Origin: Methanomassiliicoccales archaeon
GTDB taxonomy: Archaea; Thermoplasmatota; Thermoplasmata; Methanomassiliicoccales; UBA472
Length of the DNA: 50,650 nucleotides
NCBI GenBank assembly: GCA_028682915.1
Contig: JAJRAN010000076.1
Location: forward strand, 1-50,650
Reading direction: 5' to 3'
The position numbers and the translations under genes are program-made. Of this stretch, positions 1 to 7,832 are shown in pieces (position 1 is the stretch's first letter; every line of letters begins with the position of its first letter). The notes beneath the pieces are model-generated. The model was not told the origin of the DNA. It saw nothing but the letters and a program-made list of their open reading frames with translations, and searched no databases.

Positions 1-91
1 AATGCCAGGATAGGCACTGGGCTACTTTCAGCCCACTCCCCCCTCCACCCCTTTATACGCCGGAGCGCAAGGGGGTACATAGGGGAGGCGA

Positions 92-838
92 ATGAGCCAA
101 TATCTAGAAGCGGACGCGCCCGGCTCCGGGGCGGTGAGCGTCGAGGCCAACAGGGAGCTGATACAGACGCGCCCGCAGCGGCGGCTGAGCACGTCCGTCA
201 AGGCGCTCGACGACTTCATCGGGGGGTTCCCCTCCTCCCAGGTCACGCTGATCGACTCCTCGGACCGCCTGGTGCTCGACATCGTCCACCTCCTCTGCGT
301 CAACCAGGTGCTGGAGGAGGGCCGGGACGTGGTATGGGTGGACGGGGGGAACTCGGTGAACCCCTACGCCCTAACCAGCCTGTGCAAGCGCTTCCGGGTG
401 CGCTCGGGCGAGGTGCTGGAGAGCGTGAACGTGTCCCGCGCCTTCACCGCCTACCAGCTCGTGACCTTGATAGAGGAGATGATGGAGGCGGAGGTCGCCA
501 GGACCAGGGCCGGCCTCCTGGTAGTGACGTCATTCCCCGACCTGTTCCAGGACAAGGACATGTGGTGGTCCGAGTCCCTGCAGCTGATGAAGCGGTGCCT
601 TGCCTGCATGCGCGAGGTGACCAGGAGGCACGGCACCGTCACCCTCGTCACCAACCTCGGCCTGTCTAAAATGCTGTACAAGAAGAGCCTGCGCAGCCTG
701 ATGTACTCCTCCGCGGACCAGGTGCTGCGTATCGAGAGCCAGCGCGCCGCGCTCCGGATCAGCGTGGTCAACGAGGGGCGCAGCATGCTCTATCACCCCG
801 TCCCCTACTACCAGCGCACCCTGGACGAGTTCCGGTGA
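92..838 (+). CDS. RecA/RadA-superfamily protein with degenerate P-loop
   Basis: This 248-residue protein has the layout of a RadA/KaiC-type core: the lead-in ALDDFIGGFPSSQVTLI (about residues 38-54), a Walker-B-like strand (LLVVTSFPDLF) and a following LVTNLG strand. Where the Walker A loop GxxGxGKT should be it has IDSSDRLVL (about 54-62), so the nucleotide-binding Lys and Thr are absent. A TATA-like tttata (52-57) and a GGGGAGG ribosome site (82-88) support the start. In other archaea RecA-like proteins of this sort are associated with PolB2; a PolB2 gene lies 2.2 kb downstream. A non-ATPase scaffold role in damage tolerance is inference. Confidence 0.72.
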   Translation: MSQYLEADAPGSGAVSVEANRELIQTRPQRRLSTSVKALDDFIGGFPSSQVTLIDSSDRLVLDIVHLLCVNQVLEEGRDVVWVDGGNSVNPYALTSLCKRFRVRSGEVLESVNVSRAFTAYQLVTLIEEMMEAEVARTRAGLLVVTSFPDLFQDKDMWWSESLQLMKRCLACMREVTRRHGTVTLVTNLGLSKMLYKKSLRSLMYSSADQVLRIESQRAALRISVVNEGRSMLYHPVPYYQRTLDEFR

Positions 839-903
839 TGCCTAGGCGCGCACCTGACACCTTTAAGCAGGGGGAGTTGCCTAACAGCCTGAGGAGATTC
901 ACC

Positions 904-1317
904 ATGGCGAAGAAGACCAAGAAGGGTTTCGTGGGCAAGATCGAGAAGGATACGATCAAGAATGCGGATTTCCGCCGCGTGCTCTACACCGGCAAGTACA
1001 GCCAGCTGGTGCTGATGAGCCTGAAACCAGGGGAGGAGATCGGGGAGGAGGTGCACGGCGACGTGGACCAGTTCTTCCGCTTCGAGGAAGGCAAGGGACT
1101 CGTGGTCATCGATGACGTCGAGAACGAGGTGAAGGACGGCATGGCAGTGGTCGTCCCATCTGGTGCCAAGCATAACGTGATCAACACCTCCAAGAAGAAC
1201 GACCTCAAGCTGTACACCATCTACTCGCCCCCGGAGCATCAGGACGGGGTGGTGCGCCACACCAAGCAGGAAGCGATGGACAAAGAGGAGCACTACGACG
1301 GGAAGCCGACGGAGTGA
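904..1317 (+). CDS. Cupin-domain protein
   Basis: This 137-residue protein has a single cupin barrel. Motif 1 is around LKPGEEIGEEVHGDVDQFF (one His and acidic residues), and motif 2 is around VVVPSGAKHNVINT. It resembles small archaeal and bacterial cupins of the mannose-6-phosphate-isomerase-like group, whose substrates are mostly unknown. I chose the ATG at 904, preceded by GAGGAG, because the in-frame extension back to 835 overlaps the end of the RecA-like gene and does not look like cupin sequence. The N-terminus is Lys-rich. No catalytic function can be assigned. Confidence 0.82.
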   Translation: MAKKTKKGFVGKIEKDTIKNADFRRVLYTGKYSQLVLMSLKPGEEIGEEVHGDVDQFFRFEEGKGLVVIDDVENEVKDGMAVVVPSGAKHNVINTSKKNDLKLYTIYSPPEHQDGVVRHTKQEAMDKEEHYDGKPTE

Positions 1318-1396
1318 TTTGTAAATAGGGCCAGCAAACCGTTTACCTTCTTTCTCTCAACTCGAGCTTTGCATCAGTTTCAAGACAGTTCGAAAT

Positions 1397-1429
1397 GTTT
1401 ATATGTTAGTTTAACATAACATTTTGTTA
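1397..1429. promoter_or_regulatory. Promoter with overlapping palindromic operators
   Basis: A TATA-like GTTTATATG (1397-1405) is overlapped by two adjoining inverted repeats: TATGTTA-gtt-TAACATA (1402-1418) and TAACA-ttt-TGTTA (1417-1429). Both use a TGTTA/TAACA half-site and they share a half-site boundary. They cover TATA box to expected transcription start, a classic repressor position. The XRE regulator two genes down is the obvious candidate to bind here, which would make the pair autorepressed (inference). Confidence 0.6.
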
Positions 1430-1460
1430 GACATAGATAATATGTCGGAGGTGAAGTAAA

Positions 1461-1883
1461 ATGGATGAGATGACGAGGAGATGGGTGATGGTGGGCATCA
1501 CCACGGTTGTCCTGTTGGCGATCGCGCTCATAATCACCCTGACCGAAGGAATCAACGTCTGGTCGATGTTGATGCTCGTGGCCATAGTGGCATTAGCGCT
1601 GGTAGCTATCGCGATGGTGGTCAAGTCCCAGAGGGAGATAAAGAGCGGCTTCCCCAAGCAGGACGAGAGGTCGATCGCCCTCAGCATGCGCGCCGGCAAC
1701 AAGGCGTTCTACGTTAGCATGTACCTGTTCCTATTCATGGGCTTGGGACTCATGAGTCTGGATGACCAAGAGATGTTGATCTCCAACGCCGAGCTGCTAC
1801 TATTAGCCGTAGCCATCATGGGCTCGATCCATATCGTCCTCAGCGCCTACTACAACCGAAAGGGAAGAGTGGGGCAGGAATGA
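1461..1883 (+). CDS. DUF2178-like four-helix membrane protein
   Basis: This 140-residue protein has four predicted membrane segments (about residues 8-27, 32-54, 83-99 and 111-128) with a basic loop ([16 protein letters not shown]) between helices 2 and 3. Size and topology match DUF2178 membrane proteins, which commonly sit directly before a small XRE regulator. A strong GGAGGTGA (1447-1454) precedes the ATG. The stop overlaps the next gene as ATGA, so the two are probably translationally coupled. The family's biochemical role is unknown. Confidence 0.78.
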   Translation: MDEMTRRWVMVGITTVVLLAIALIITLTEGINVWSMLMLVAIVALALVAIAMVVKSQREIKSGFPKQDERSIALSMRAGNKAFYVSMYLFLFMGLGLMSLDDQEMLISNAELLLLAVAIMGSIHIVLSAYYNRKGRVGQE

Positions 1884-2074
1884 GGACCAGGATCAAGGAG
1901 CTCAGGGCGCGATACGGCATGACCCAGGAGGACCTGGCCAAGATGGTCGGCGTGCGCAGGGAGACCATCCTCTTCATCGAGAAGGGCGAGTACAATCCCT
2001 CGTTGAACCTGGCGCATGCCATCGCCAGGGCGCTGAAGACCTCCATCGACGAGCTGTTCCTCTTCGACGACTGA
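1880..2074 (+). CDS. Small XRE-family (Cro/CI-type HTH) regulator
   Basis: This 64-residue protein is almost entirely one HTH_3 domain: the recognition region is [21 protein letters not shown] and the closing helix contains [18 protein letters not shown]. It is of the YgzD-like type that accompanies DUF2178 membrane proteins. The start overlaps the upstream stop (ATGA). It probably represses its own operon by binding the TGTTA/TAACA palindromes at 1402-1429, with the membrane partner possibly controlling its activity; both points are inference. Confidence 0.88.
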   Translation: MRTRIKELRARYGMTQEDLAKMVGVRRETILFIEKGEYNPSLNLAHAIARALKTSIDELFLFDD

Positions 2075-2109
2075 TGCGTTCCGGGACAGCTCGGCTAGGC
2101 GCCCTTTCT

Positions 2110-2724
2110 CTACTCTTTCGCGCTCTGACCCACCTTCCGGTTCTCGGCCGCCGCGCGCGCTATCTCCTCCACCCGCTTGGCCCGGGTCTCGGGGCGCTTG
2201 GCGCTGAGCACCCAGTAGATGGCCTGCTTCTTGTAGGAAGCGATGAAGGACTCGAAGTTCTCCTTGGCCGGAGGATGGGCCAGTAGGGCCTCTTCCAGGT
2301 CAACCGGGACCTTCAGCTCCTCAACGTCCTCGATCATGTTCCAGCTGCCGTTCCTCTTGGCAGCCTCGATCCTTTCCATGCCCGCTGGGGTCATCAGGCC
2401 CTGCTCGATCAGCTTCCTGGCGCGCTCCTTGTTCGACCTGGACCAGATGCTTTTCGGCCTGCGCGGGGACATGTGTATCTTGAAGCGCTCCTCGTCCATG
2501 ACGTTGGGGCGGCTGTCTATCCAGCCGAAGCAGAGCGCCTCCTCCACCGCTTCCACGTAGGAGATGCCCTCCCTCCTCGCTCCCTTCTTGACCAGGACCA
2601 GAAAGACGCTCGCAGTCTGCTCGTGGTTCTTCTCCAACCATTTCCGCCACTTCGCCCGGTCCATGTCGTACAGGACCTCGAGCTGGTCATCGCCCTTGGC
2701 CGTTCGCGCACGCCCCTGGCGCAT
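2110..2724 (-). CDS. YdeI/OmpD-associated family protein
   Basis: This 204-residue protein matches the YdeI (OmdA, PF13376) family: a central block around ALCFGWIDSR, a basic stretch MSPRRPKSIWS, and a C-terminal helical part with FIASYKKQAIYWVLSAKRPETR. Bacterial members have been linked to antimicrobial-peptide or bacteriocin tolerance; the role in archaea is unknown. The N-terminal 10-12 residues are not family-like, so translation may begin slightly further in, at the Met of YDMDRAKW. It is convergent with the XRE gene and lies between the RecA-like gene and the polB2 pair. Confidence 0.8.
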   Translation of the reverse strand: MRQGRARTAKGDDQLEVLYDMDRAKWRKWLEKNHEQTASVFLVLVKKGARREGISYVEAVEEALCFGWIDSRPNVMDEERFKIHMSPRRPKSIWSRSNKERARKLIEQGLMTPAGMERIEAAKRNGSWNMIEDVEELKVPVDLEEALLAHPPAKENFESFIASYKKQAIYWVLSAKRPETRAKRVEEIARAAAENRKVGQSAKE

Positions 2725-2821
2725 TATCGTCGCCCGGGCTAAAGAATGTCTTGGCCACTTTCGCGCATCTCCCCCCTCCCTCCCTTAATACCCTCTCCAC
2801 CGAACTAGGCACGGTGATCCC

Positions 2822-3088
2822 ATGGGGAGGACCGTACCGACGTACCGCATGACCCTCGAGTCCATAATCCAGAGCTGGTCCGATTATCGCCGGGCATTGC
2901 CCAAGGAGGACAGGGACGCGTTCGACCGGATGGTGAACCGGGCGAGGATGCACGCCTCCGCCTCCACCTACGCGGCGTTCCCGGACCCGGTGGAGGGCGC
3001 CCTGCTCTCCATCCTCCTGGAGCAGGAGAAGGAGATCCGACGGCTGAGGAAGAAGGATGAGGGGCTGGATACTGGACTGCTACCCTGA
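2822..3088 (+). CDS. Small helical protein preceding polB2
   Basis: This 88-residue, mostly helical protein has a conserved-looking core (WSDYRRALPKEDRDAFDRM, then a block around HASASTYAAF) and a charged C-terminal helix (EQEKEIRRLRKK). A GGTGAT site precedes the ATG. Its last 32 bases overlap the start of the B-family polymerase in another frame, so the two are tightly coupled. Small uncharacterised helical proteins of this kind accompany PolB2 genes in other archaea. A role as polymerase accessory subunit or DNA adaptor is inference. Confidence 0.78.
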   Translation: MGRTVPTYRMTLESIIQSWSDYRRALPKEDRDAFDRMVNRARMHASASTYAAFPDPVEGALLSILLEQEKEIRRLRKKDEGLDTGLLP

Positions 3089-5270
3089 CTACGAGCACGA
3101 CTGCATCGTAGTCTGGCTCAAGACCGAGCATGGGGTCGACAAGCTGGTCGACCGCCGCTTCCGGCCCTCGTTCTACGTCAAGGCCTCTTCCGACAAGCTG
3201 GGCAAGGTGGAGGAGGGGTTGCGCATGCTCGGCGTGAACGACGTCGAGACAGAGGCGCGCACCACGCTCATGGACCCTAGGCCGCGCCCGTTCCTCAAGG
3301 TCACGCTGGACGAGTACCGCCAGCTCAACCAGCTGGTGAGGCTGGTGGACATGTGGGGCCACTACCGCGACCACGAGCTGTACAACGTGGACCTGAGGTT
3401 CGACCAGCGCTACTTCCTGGAGAAGGGGGTCTTCCCCATGGGGTTGCTGGAGGTGGGCACCGAGTACCGCATGCTCGACTCCCAGGACCTCGTCCACTAC
3501 CCCGTCCCGCCCTTGAGCGCGGTGCAGATCAAGGTCCAGGTGCAGGCGGCGCGGGGCATCCCCACCAACGATGACCCGATTATGCAGGTGAGCGTCGACG
3601 AGGACGTCCTGGAAGGGCCGGAGGACGCCGTCTTGGATGACCTGCTGGAGATCCTCTCCTCCAAGGACCCGGACATCATCTACACCGAGGAGGGCGACGA
3701 GTTCTACATGGAGTATCTGGCGGAGAGGGCGAGACGCTGCGGCCTGGAGAGCTTCGACCTGGGCCGGGAGAAGGGCGTCCGGGTCTCCAAGGGCAAGAGC
3801 TACTTCACCTACGGCCGCATAATGTACAAGCCCCCGGCGCACAAGCTGCGCGGCCGCATCCACCTGGACTCAGGAGGCTCGGCCACCTACGCCCGTAGCG
3901 GCGTCTACGGGCTGATCGACGTCTCCAGGCTGTCGCTCATCTCCGTGCAGGAGCTCGCCCGACTCTCGCCCGGCACGGCCATCAGCGCCATGCAGATCAA
4001 CCAGGCCATCAAGGACGGGCACCTGGTGCTGTGGAAGAAGAACCTGCCCGAGGGGTTCAAGACCGCCGGGCACCTGCTGAACTCCGACCGAGGAGGGTTC
4101 ATCTACGAGCCCGAGGTGGGCATCCACGACCACGTGGCCGAGGTGGACTTCGCATCGCTGTACCCGAGCATCATCGTGCGCCACAACATCTCGCCCGAGA
4201 CGCTCACATGCCAATGCTGCCCGGACACCACCAAGTTCGTGCCAGGGATAGGATACCCGACCTGCGTCAGGCGCGTGGGCCTGCTGCCCAAGGTCCTGGA
4301 GCCGGTGATCAAGCGCCGCCTGGAGCTGAAGCGCCTGCTGAGGGAGAAGAGGGTCGCTGGCCTGGAGAGGGAGGCGGTCGAGCAGAGGTCCGACCTGCTG
4401 AAGTGGATCCTGGTCACCTGCTTCGGGTATACGGGGTACAGGAACGCGCGCTTCGGCCGCATCGAGTGCCACGAGAGCATCAACGCCTACGGGCGCGAGA
4501 TACTGCTTCGCACCACGGAGATGGCCGAGGAGCGAGGGTTCCATGTCCTGCATGGCATAGTGGACTCGCTCTGGCTCAAGGGGGAGGGGGACCCGCAGGC
4601 CTTCTGCGACGAGGTGTCGGAGGAGATCGGCATCTCCCTGCAGCTGGACGGCGTGTTCAAATGGGTGGTCTTCCTGCCCAGCGTCTCCACGGGGGTGGGC
4701 GCGCTCAACCGCTACTACGGCCTCTTCCAGGACGGGGAGCTGAAGCTGCGGGGGGTGTTCCTGCGCAAGAGCGACACCATCGAGCTGGCCAGGGACCTGC
4801 AGAACGACATGCTGGAGGTGTTCTGCAAGGCGGACGACGCGCGCGAGTTCCAGGAGCGCATCCCCGAGGCGCTGGAGGTCCTGGACTCGCACCTGGGCAA
4901 GGTGCGCTCGTTCGAGGCGCCATTGGAGAAGCTGGTGGTGCGCCACAGGGTGGCGAAGGGACTGGAGGAGTACTCGCAGTTCAACGACTCCTACGCGGCT
5001 CTGAGGCAGATGCGGGAGAGGGGCTTCGACGTGCCGCCAGGGAGAAGCGTGGAGTACGTGATCCTCGACGGCCGGAGCAAGAGCGTCTGGGAGCGGGTCA
5101 AGGCCGCCCCCTTCCTGCGCGGCGACGAGCGCTACGACCCCGCCGAGTACGAGGACCTGCTGCTGCGAGCGGCGGCGGACCTGCTGCTGCCCTTCGGCTG
5201 GAGGTTCGAGGCGCTGAAGGAGCGCGCTCACCACAGGAGGCCGATCGCCGCGCTCTCGATGCCGATGTAG
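3057..5270 (+). CDS. polB2: PolB2-type B-family DNA polymerase with altered catalytic motifs
   Basis: This 737-residue B-family polymerase keeps motif A (DFASLYPSII, Asp364) and a motif B region (K449, CFGYTGY), but motif C reads GIVDS (500-504) instead of GDTDS, so one of the two motif C aspartates is gone. The 3'-5' exonuclease also looks dead: the Exo I DxE is Q157-x-K159 and the Exo II Asp is a Tyr. This is the signature of archaeal PolB2, long considered inactivated; crenarchaeal Dpo2 has since been linked to damage tolerance. It overlaps the small gene upstream by 32 bases and the convergent permease gene by 43 bases. It is not the replicative polymerase. Confidence 0.88.
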   Translation: MRGWILDCYPDYEHDCIVVWLKTEHGVDKLVDRRFRPSFYVKASSDKLGKVEEGLRMLGVNDVETEARTTLMDPRPRPFLKVTLDEYRQLNQLVRLVDMWGHYRDHELYNVDLRFDQRYFLEKGVFPMGLLEVGTEYRMLDSQDLVHYPVPPLSAVQIKVQVQAARGIPTNDDPIMQVSVDEDVLEGPEDAVLDDLLEILSSKDPDIIYTEEGDEFYMEYLAERARRCGLESFDLGREKGVRVSKGKSYFTYGRIMYKPPAHKLRGRIHLDSGGSATYARSGVYGLIDVSRLSLISVQELARLSPGTAISAMQINQAIKDGHLVLWKKNLPEGFKTAGHLLNSDRGGFIYEPEVGIHDHVAEVDFASLYPSIIVRHNISPETLTCQCCPDTTKFVPGIGYPTCVRRVGLLPKVLEPVIKRRLELKRLLREKRVAGLEREAVEQRSDLLKWILVTCFGYTGYRNARFGRIECHESINAYGREILLRTTEMAEERGFHVLHGIVDSLWLKGEGDPQAFCDEVSEEIGISLQLDGVFKWVVFLPSVSTGVGALNRYYGLFQDGELKLRGVFLRKSDTIELARDLQNDMLEVFCKADDAREFQERIPEALEVLDSHLGKVRSFEAPLEKLVVRHRVAKGLEEYSQFNDSYAALRQMRERGFDVPPGRSVEYVILDGRSKSVWERVKAAPFLRGDERYDPAEYEDLLLRAAADLLLPFGWRFEALKERAHHRRPIAALSMPM

Positions 5271-6826
5271 AAGAGGAGCAGGGGGAGGAGCAGGCAGCCG
5301 GTCAGATGCACCCTTCTCACGCCCAGGCTGGGAGGGAGGAGGCCGACCAGCGTCGCCACCCCAACCACCAGAAGGCCAGGCAGGCCGTTGAAGGCCAGGA
5401 TGAGGGCGGTGAGCACCAATATCACGATGAGGTTGAGCCTTCCCATGTCCCTCCCGGCGGCCTTCTTGGAGAAGAGGCCCCCGGCCCAAAGGGTGGCATG
5501 ATAGCCTATGGCGGAGGCCACCAGGACCGCGACCAGGAGCGATGAGGACCAAGCTCCGGGGAAGGAGGAAAGGGAGCCCATCCCCTCCTGGCCGACCGCG
5601 CTCTTGAGCGCCAGCATGGCCCCGCTCCGCCCGCTGCCCTCGATACATAGGGCCAGGAGGCTGAAGACCACCGAGGACGTTCCCACCGCGGAGAGCATCA
5701 GAATGTATTCCTTGGTGCCCTGCTCCTCGTCCTTGGGGCGGGGAACGAAACATGATCCGATGACCGTCCCGATGGTGGAGGTCACCCCCGGCATCCATCC
5801 GGACAGGAAGCCAGCGAAGGTGCCGGTGAGGGCGGGGAGGAAGGGGGGACGCTGGTCGCCGGCCGCCGCCTGCGGAGGTATGGGAGCGGAGGAGGCGGCC
5901 GAGAGCAGGGCGGGGAATGCGAAAAGCCCCGAGAGCAGGGGGAAGAGCAGGCTCTGCCCCCAGCCCTGGAAGGTCCCGGCGAGCGGTGGATAGGAATTCA
6001 TCACCACGAAGCCGAGCAGACCGGACAGTGCGAGGACCGCCAGCGCCATCAGCTTGCTCCTCGCCGACCCCTTCCTCACCACCCAGACCCCCTGCACGGT
6101 CACGAACCCTTTCGGCCGAGGCAACGGGCCGGAGACAACCTTCCAATCACCAAAAGGCGTAGCCAGATGGAACGAACGGGCGCCTCGCCTCGTGACCTTG
6201 CCCGAGAGCTTCGCCTCGCCTCCGTCCACGGGGATGGGGTGACATATGCAGAGCTCCCCGGCGGGAAGGACTTGACCGTCGCGGACATCGATGTGGGCGC
6301 GGGGCTCTTCGTGCCCTCTCTCGGTCAAGACCAGCAGGGCCGCGACGCCGACCAGGAGGAAAGGCACTGAGGCGTCGAGGAGGTCGATCAGAGGGGAGGG
6401 GGGTCGAAGCAGGAGCTGCAGCGGCACCGATAGGAGGATGCCCAGCAAGCCGCCGCAGAGGGAGCCGAAGGCGGCATAACGTATGCCCTCCATCCCCTTT
6501 CCTGACTTGAGGAGCCGGTGGGCTGGCAGCAGGCACAGCACGGTGTCCTCGGCCGGCGCCCCCAGGAAGGCGGAGGGGACGAAGTCGACGAAGGAATGCG
6601 CCGTGGCCGCGGCCACCAGGAACGCGGCGAACAGCAGGGTGCCAGAGAGATGGCAGCCGAGCAAAGATGCGGCGTATGAGAGCCCTGAGGCCAGGGGACC
6701 GAGCAGGGCGAGGAGAACCAGGGCCAGGGTGTTGGCGTGGAATCCGGGGATGAGGGCACATGACGCTCCCAGCACGCCTCCGGCGGCGGACACGCCCACC
6801 ACCATCACGAGAACGCCAGGGTCCAT
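5228..6826 (-). CDS. TctA-family (DUF112) permease with soluble insert
   Basis: This 532-residue polytopic membrane protein has the TctA/DUF112 features: an N-terminal half with GFHANTLALVLLALLG and FLGAPAEDTVL, and a repeat half with GWMPGVTSTIGTVIGS. Bacterial TctA works with a periplasmic TctC receptor and small TctB in tricarboxylate uptake; neither partner is nearby, as is usual for archaeal single-gene members. Residues about 170-255 form a hydrophilic beta-rich insert between the halves (HIDVRDGQVLPAGELC through VTVQGVWVV) that may be OB-like. Its substrate is unknown. Its 3' end overlaps polB2 tail to tail. Confidence 0.82.
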   Translation of the reverse strand: MDPGVLVMVVGVSAAGGVLGASCALIPGFHANTLALVLLALLGPLASGLSYAASLLGCHLSGTLLFAAFLVAAATAHSFVDFVPSAFLGAPAEDTVLCLLPAHRLLKSGKGMEGIRYAAFGSLCGGLLGILLSVPLQLLLRPPSPLIDLLDASVPFLLVGVAALLVLTERGHEEPRAHIDVRDGQVLPAGELCICHPIPVDGGEAKLSGKVTRRGARSFHLATPFGDWKVVSGPLPRPKGFVTVQGVWVVRKGSARSKLMALAVLALSGLLGFVVMNSYPPLAGTFQGWGQSLLFPLLSGLFAFPALLSAASSAPIPPQAAAGDQRPPFLPALTGTFAGFLSGWMPGVTSTIGTVIGSCFVPRPKDEEQGTKEYILMLSAVGTSSVVFSLLALCIEGSGRSGAMLALKSAVGQEGMGSLSSFPGAWSSSLLVAVLVASAIGYHATLWAGGLFSKKAAGRDMGRLNLIVILVLTALILAFNGLPGLLVVGVATLVGLLPPSLGVRRVHLTGCLLLPLLLFYIGIESAAIGLLW

Positions 6827-6920
6827 GACCTTGCTTCATACCGTCCAGTCATCAATGGGCCGCTTACCCGTAGCATTTCCCTGGCAAGCTTAATACACGG
6901 AGGCACGATTCCTCAGGCCG

Positions 6921-7832
6921 ATGGAATGGGTCATCACCGCAGAAGGCCTCACCAAGAAGTTCGAGGACCTGACGGCAGTCGATCGTGTCTCCTTCCGAAT
7001 CCGGCCGGGGGAGTGCTTCGGGTTCCTAGGCCCCAACGGCGCGGGCAAGACCACCGCGATACGCATGATCCAGTGCGTCTCCCCCATCACCGCGGGAAAG
7101 CTCGAGGTCCTGGGCATGGACGTGACCGAGAGGCCCAGAGAGATCAAGTCCTTGATCGGGGTGTGCCCGCAGGAGGACAACCTCGACCCGGATTTCACCG
7201 CTTGGAAGAACCTCCTCGTATATGCGCGCTACTTCGGGATAGGGAAGGGGCAAGCAGAGGCCAGGGCGAAGGAGCTCCTGGATTTCATGGCCCTCACCGA
7301 GAAGAAGGACGTGGAGATCGAGAAGCTCTCCGGGGGCATGAAGAGGCGGCTGATAATCGCACGCGCCCTCATGAACGACCCCAAGCTCCTGATCCTGGAC
7401 GAGCCGACCACGGGGCTGGACCCTCAGGCGAGGCATCTCATCTGGGACAAGGTGCGGGAGCTTAAGAGGCGGGGGGTGACGGTCATAATCACCACCCACT
7501 ACATGGACGAGGCGCAGCAGCTCTGCGACCGCCTGGTGATCATGGAGAAGGGCAAGATATTGGTGGAGGGGGGGCCCGCGAGCCTCATCTCCGACCATGT
7601 CGGCTCCGGGGTGGTGGAGGTGCTGAGCCCCGACGAGCCGCTTGACAAGTGGCTGAAGGAGAGCGCTTGGACCTATGAGAGGGCAGGGGACCGCGTCTAC
7701 CTTTACACGGACGACAACCGGAAGGTGAGGGAGACCATCCTCAAGGAGAGCCCGAGCGCGAACGTGATCATCAGGGACGCCACCTTGGAGGACGTGTTCC
7801 TCAAGCTCACGGGGAGGGGGCTGCGGGATTGA
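6921..7832 (+). CDS. ABC-2 type exporter, ATP-binding subunit
   Basis: This 303-residue ABC ATPase has Walker A GPNGAGKTT (about 37-45), signature LSGGMKRR, Walker B LLILDEPTTGLD and an H-loop in ITTHYMDEA. The C-terminal ~80 residues, after the 'EGGPASLI' segment, are the extension found in the DrrA/NodI/CcmA-like exporter group. A TATA-like ttaatac lies about 25 bases before the ATG, consistent with a leaderless transcript. The stop overlaps the permease start as TTGA. Substrate (lipid, polyketide or drug-like compound) cannot be told from sequence. Confidence 0.93.
   Translation: MEWVITAEGLTKKFEDLTAVDRVSFRIRPGECFGFLGPNGAGKTTAIRMIQCVSPITAGKLEVLGMDVTERPREIKSLIGVCPQEDNLDPDFTAWKNLLVYARYFGIGKGQAEARAKELLDFMALTEKKDVEIEKLSGGMKRRLIIARALMNDPKLLILDEPTTGLDPQARHLIWDKVRELKRRGVTVIITTHYMDEAQQLCDRLVIMEKGKILVEGGPASLISDHVGSGVVEVLSPDEPLDKWLKESAWTYERAGDRVYLYTDDNRKVRETILKESPSANVIIRDATLEDVFLKLTGRGLRD

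Noticed and set aside
18-35. Hairpin TGGGCT-acttTC-AGCCCA as a terminator of a gene before the window
   Set aside because: The stem is only six base pairs and is followed by a C-rich, not T-rich, tract; the upstream gene is not visible.
3057-5270. Annotating the B-family polymerase as the replicative enzyme (PolB1/PolB3)
   Set aside because: Exonuclease and motif C residues are changed and the length and neighbour fit PolB2.
2805-6146. Very long open frames antisense to polB2 and in other frames of the TctA-like gene (up to 758 codons)
   Set aside because: They arise from the high GC content of the real genes, have Arg/Pro/Gly/His-rich translations and no family features.
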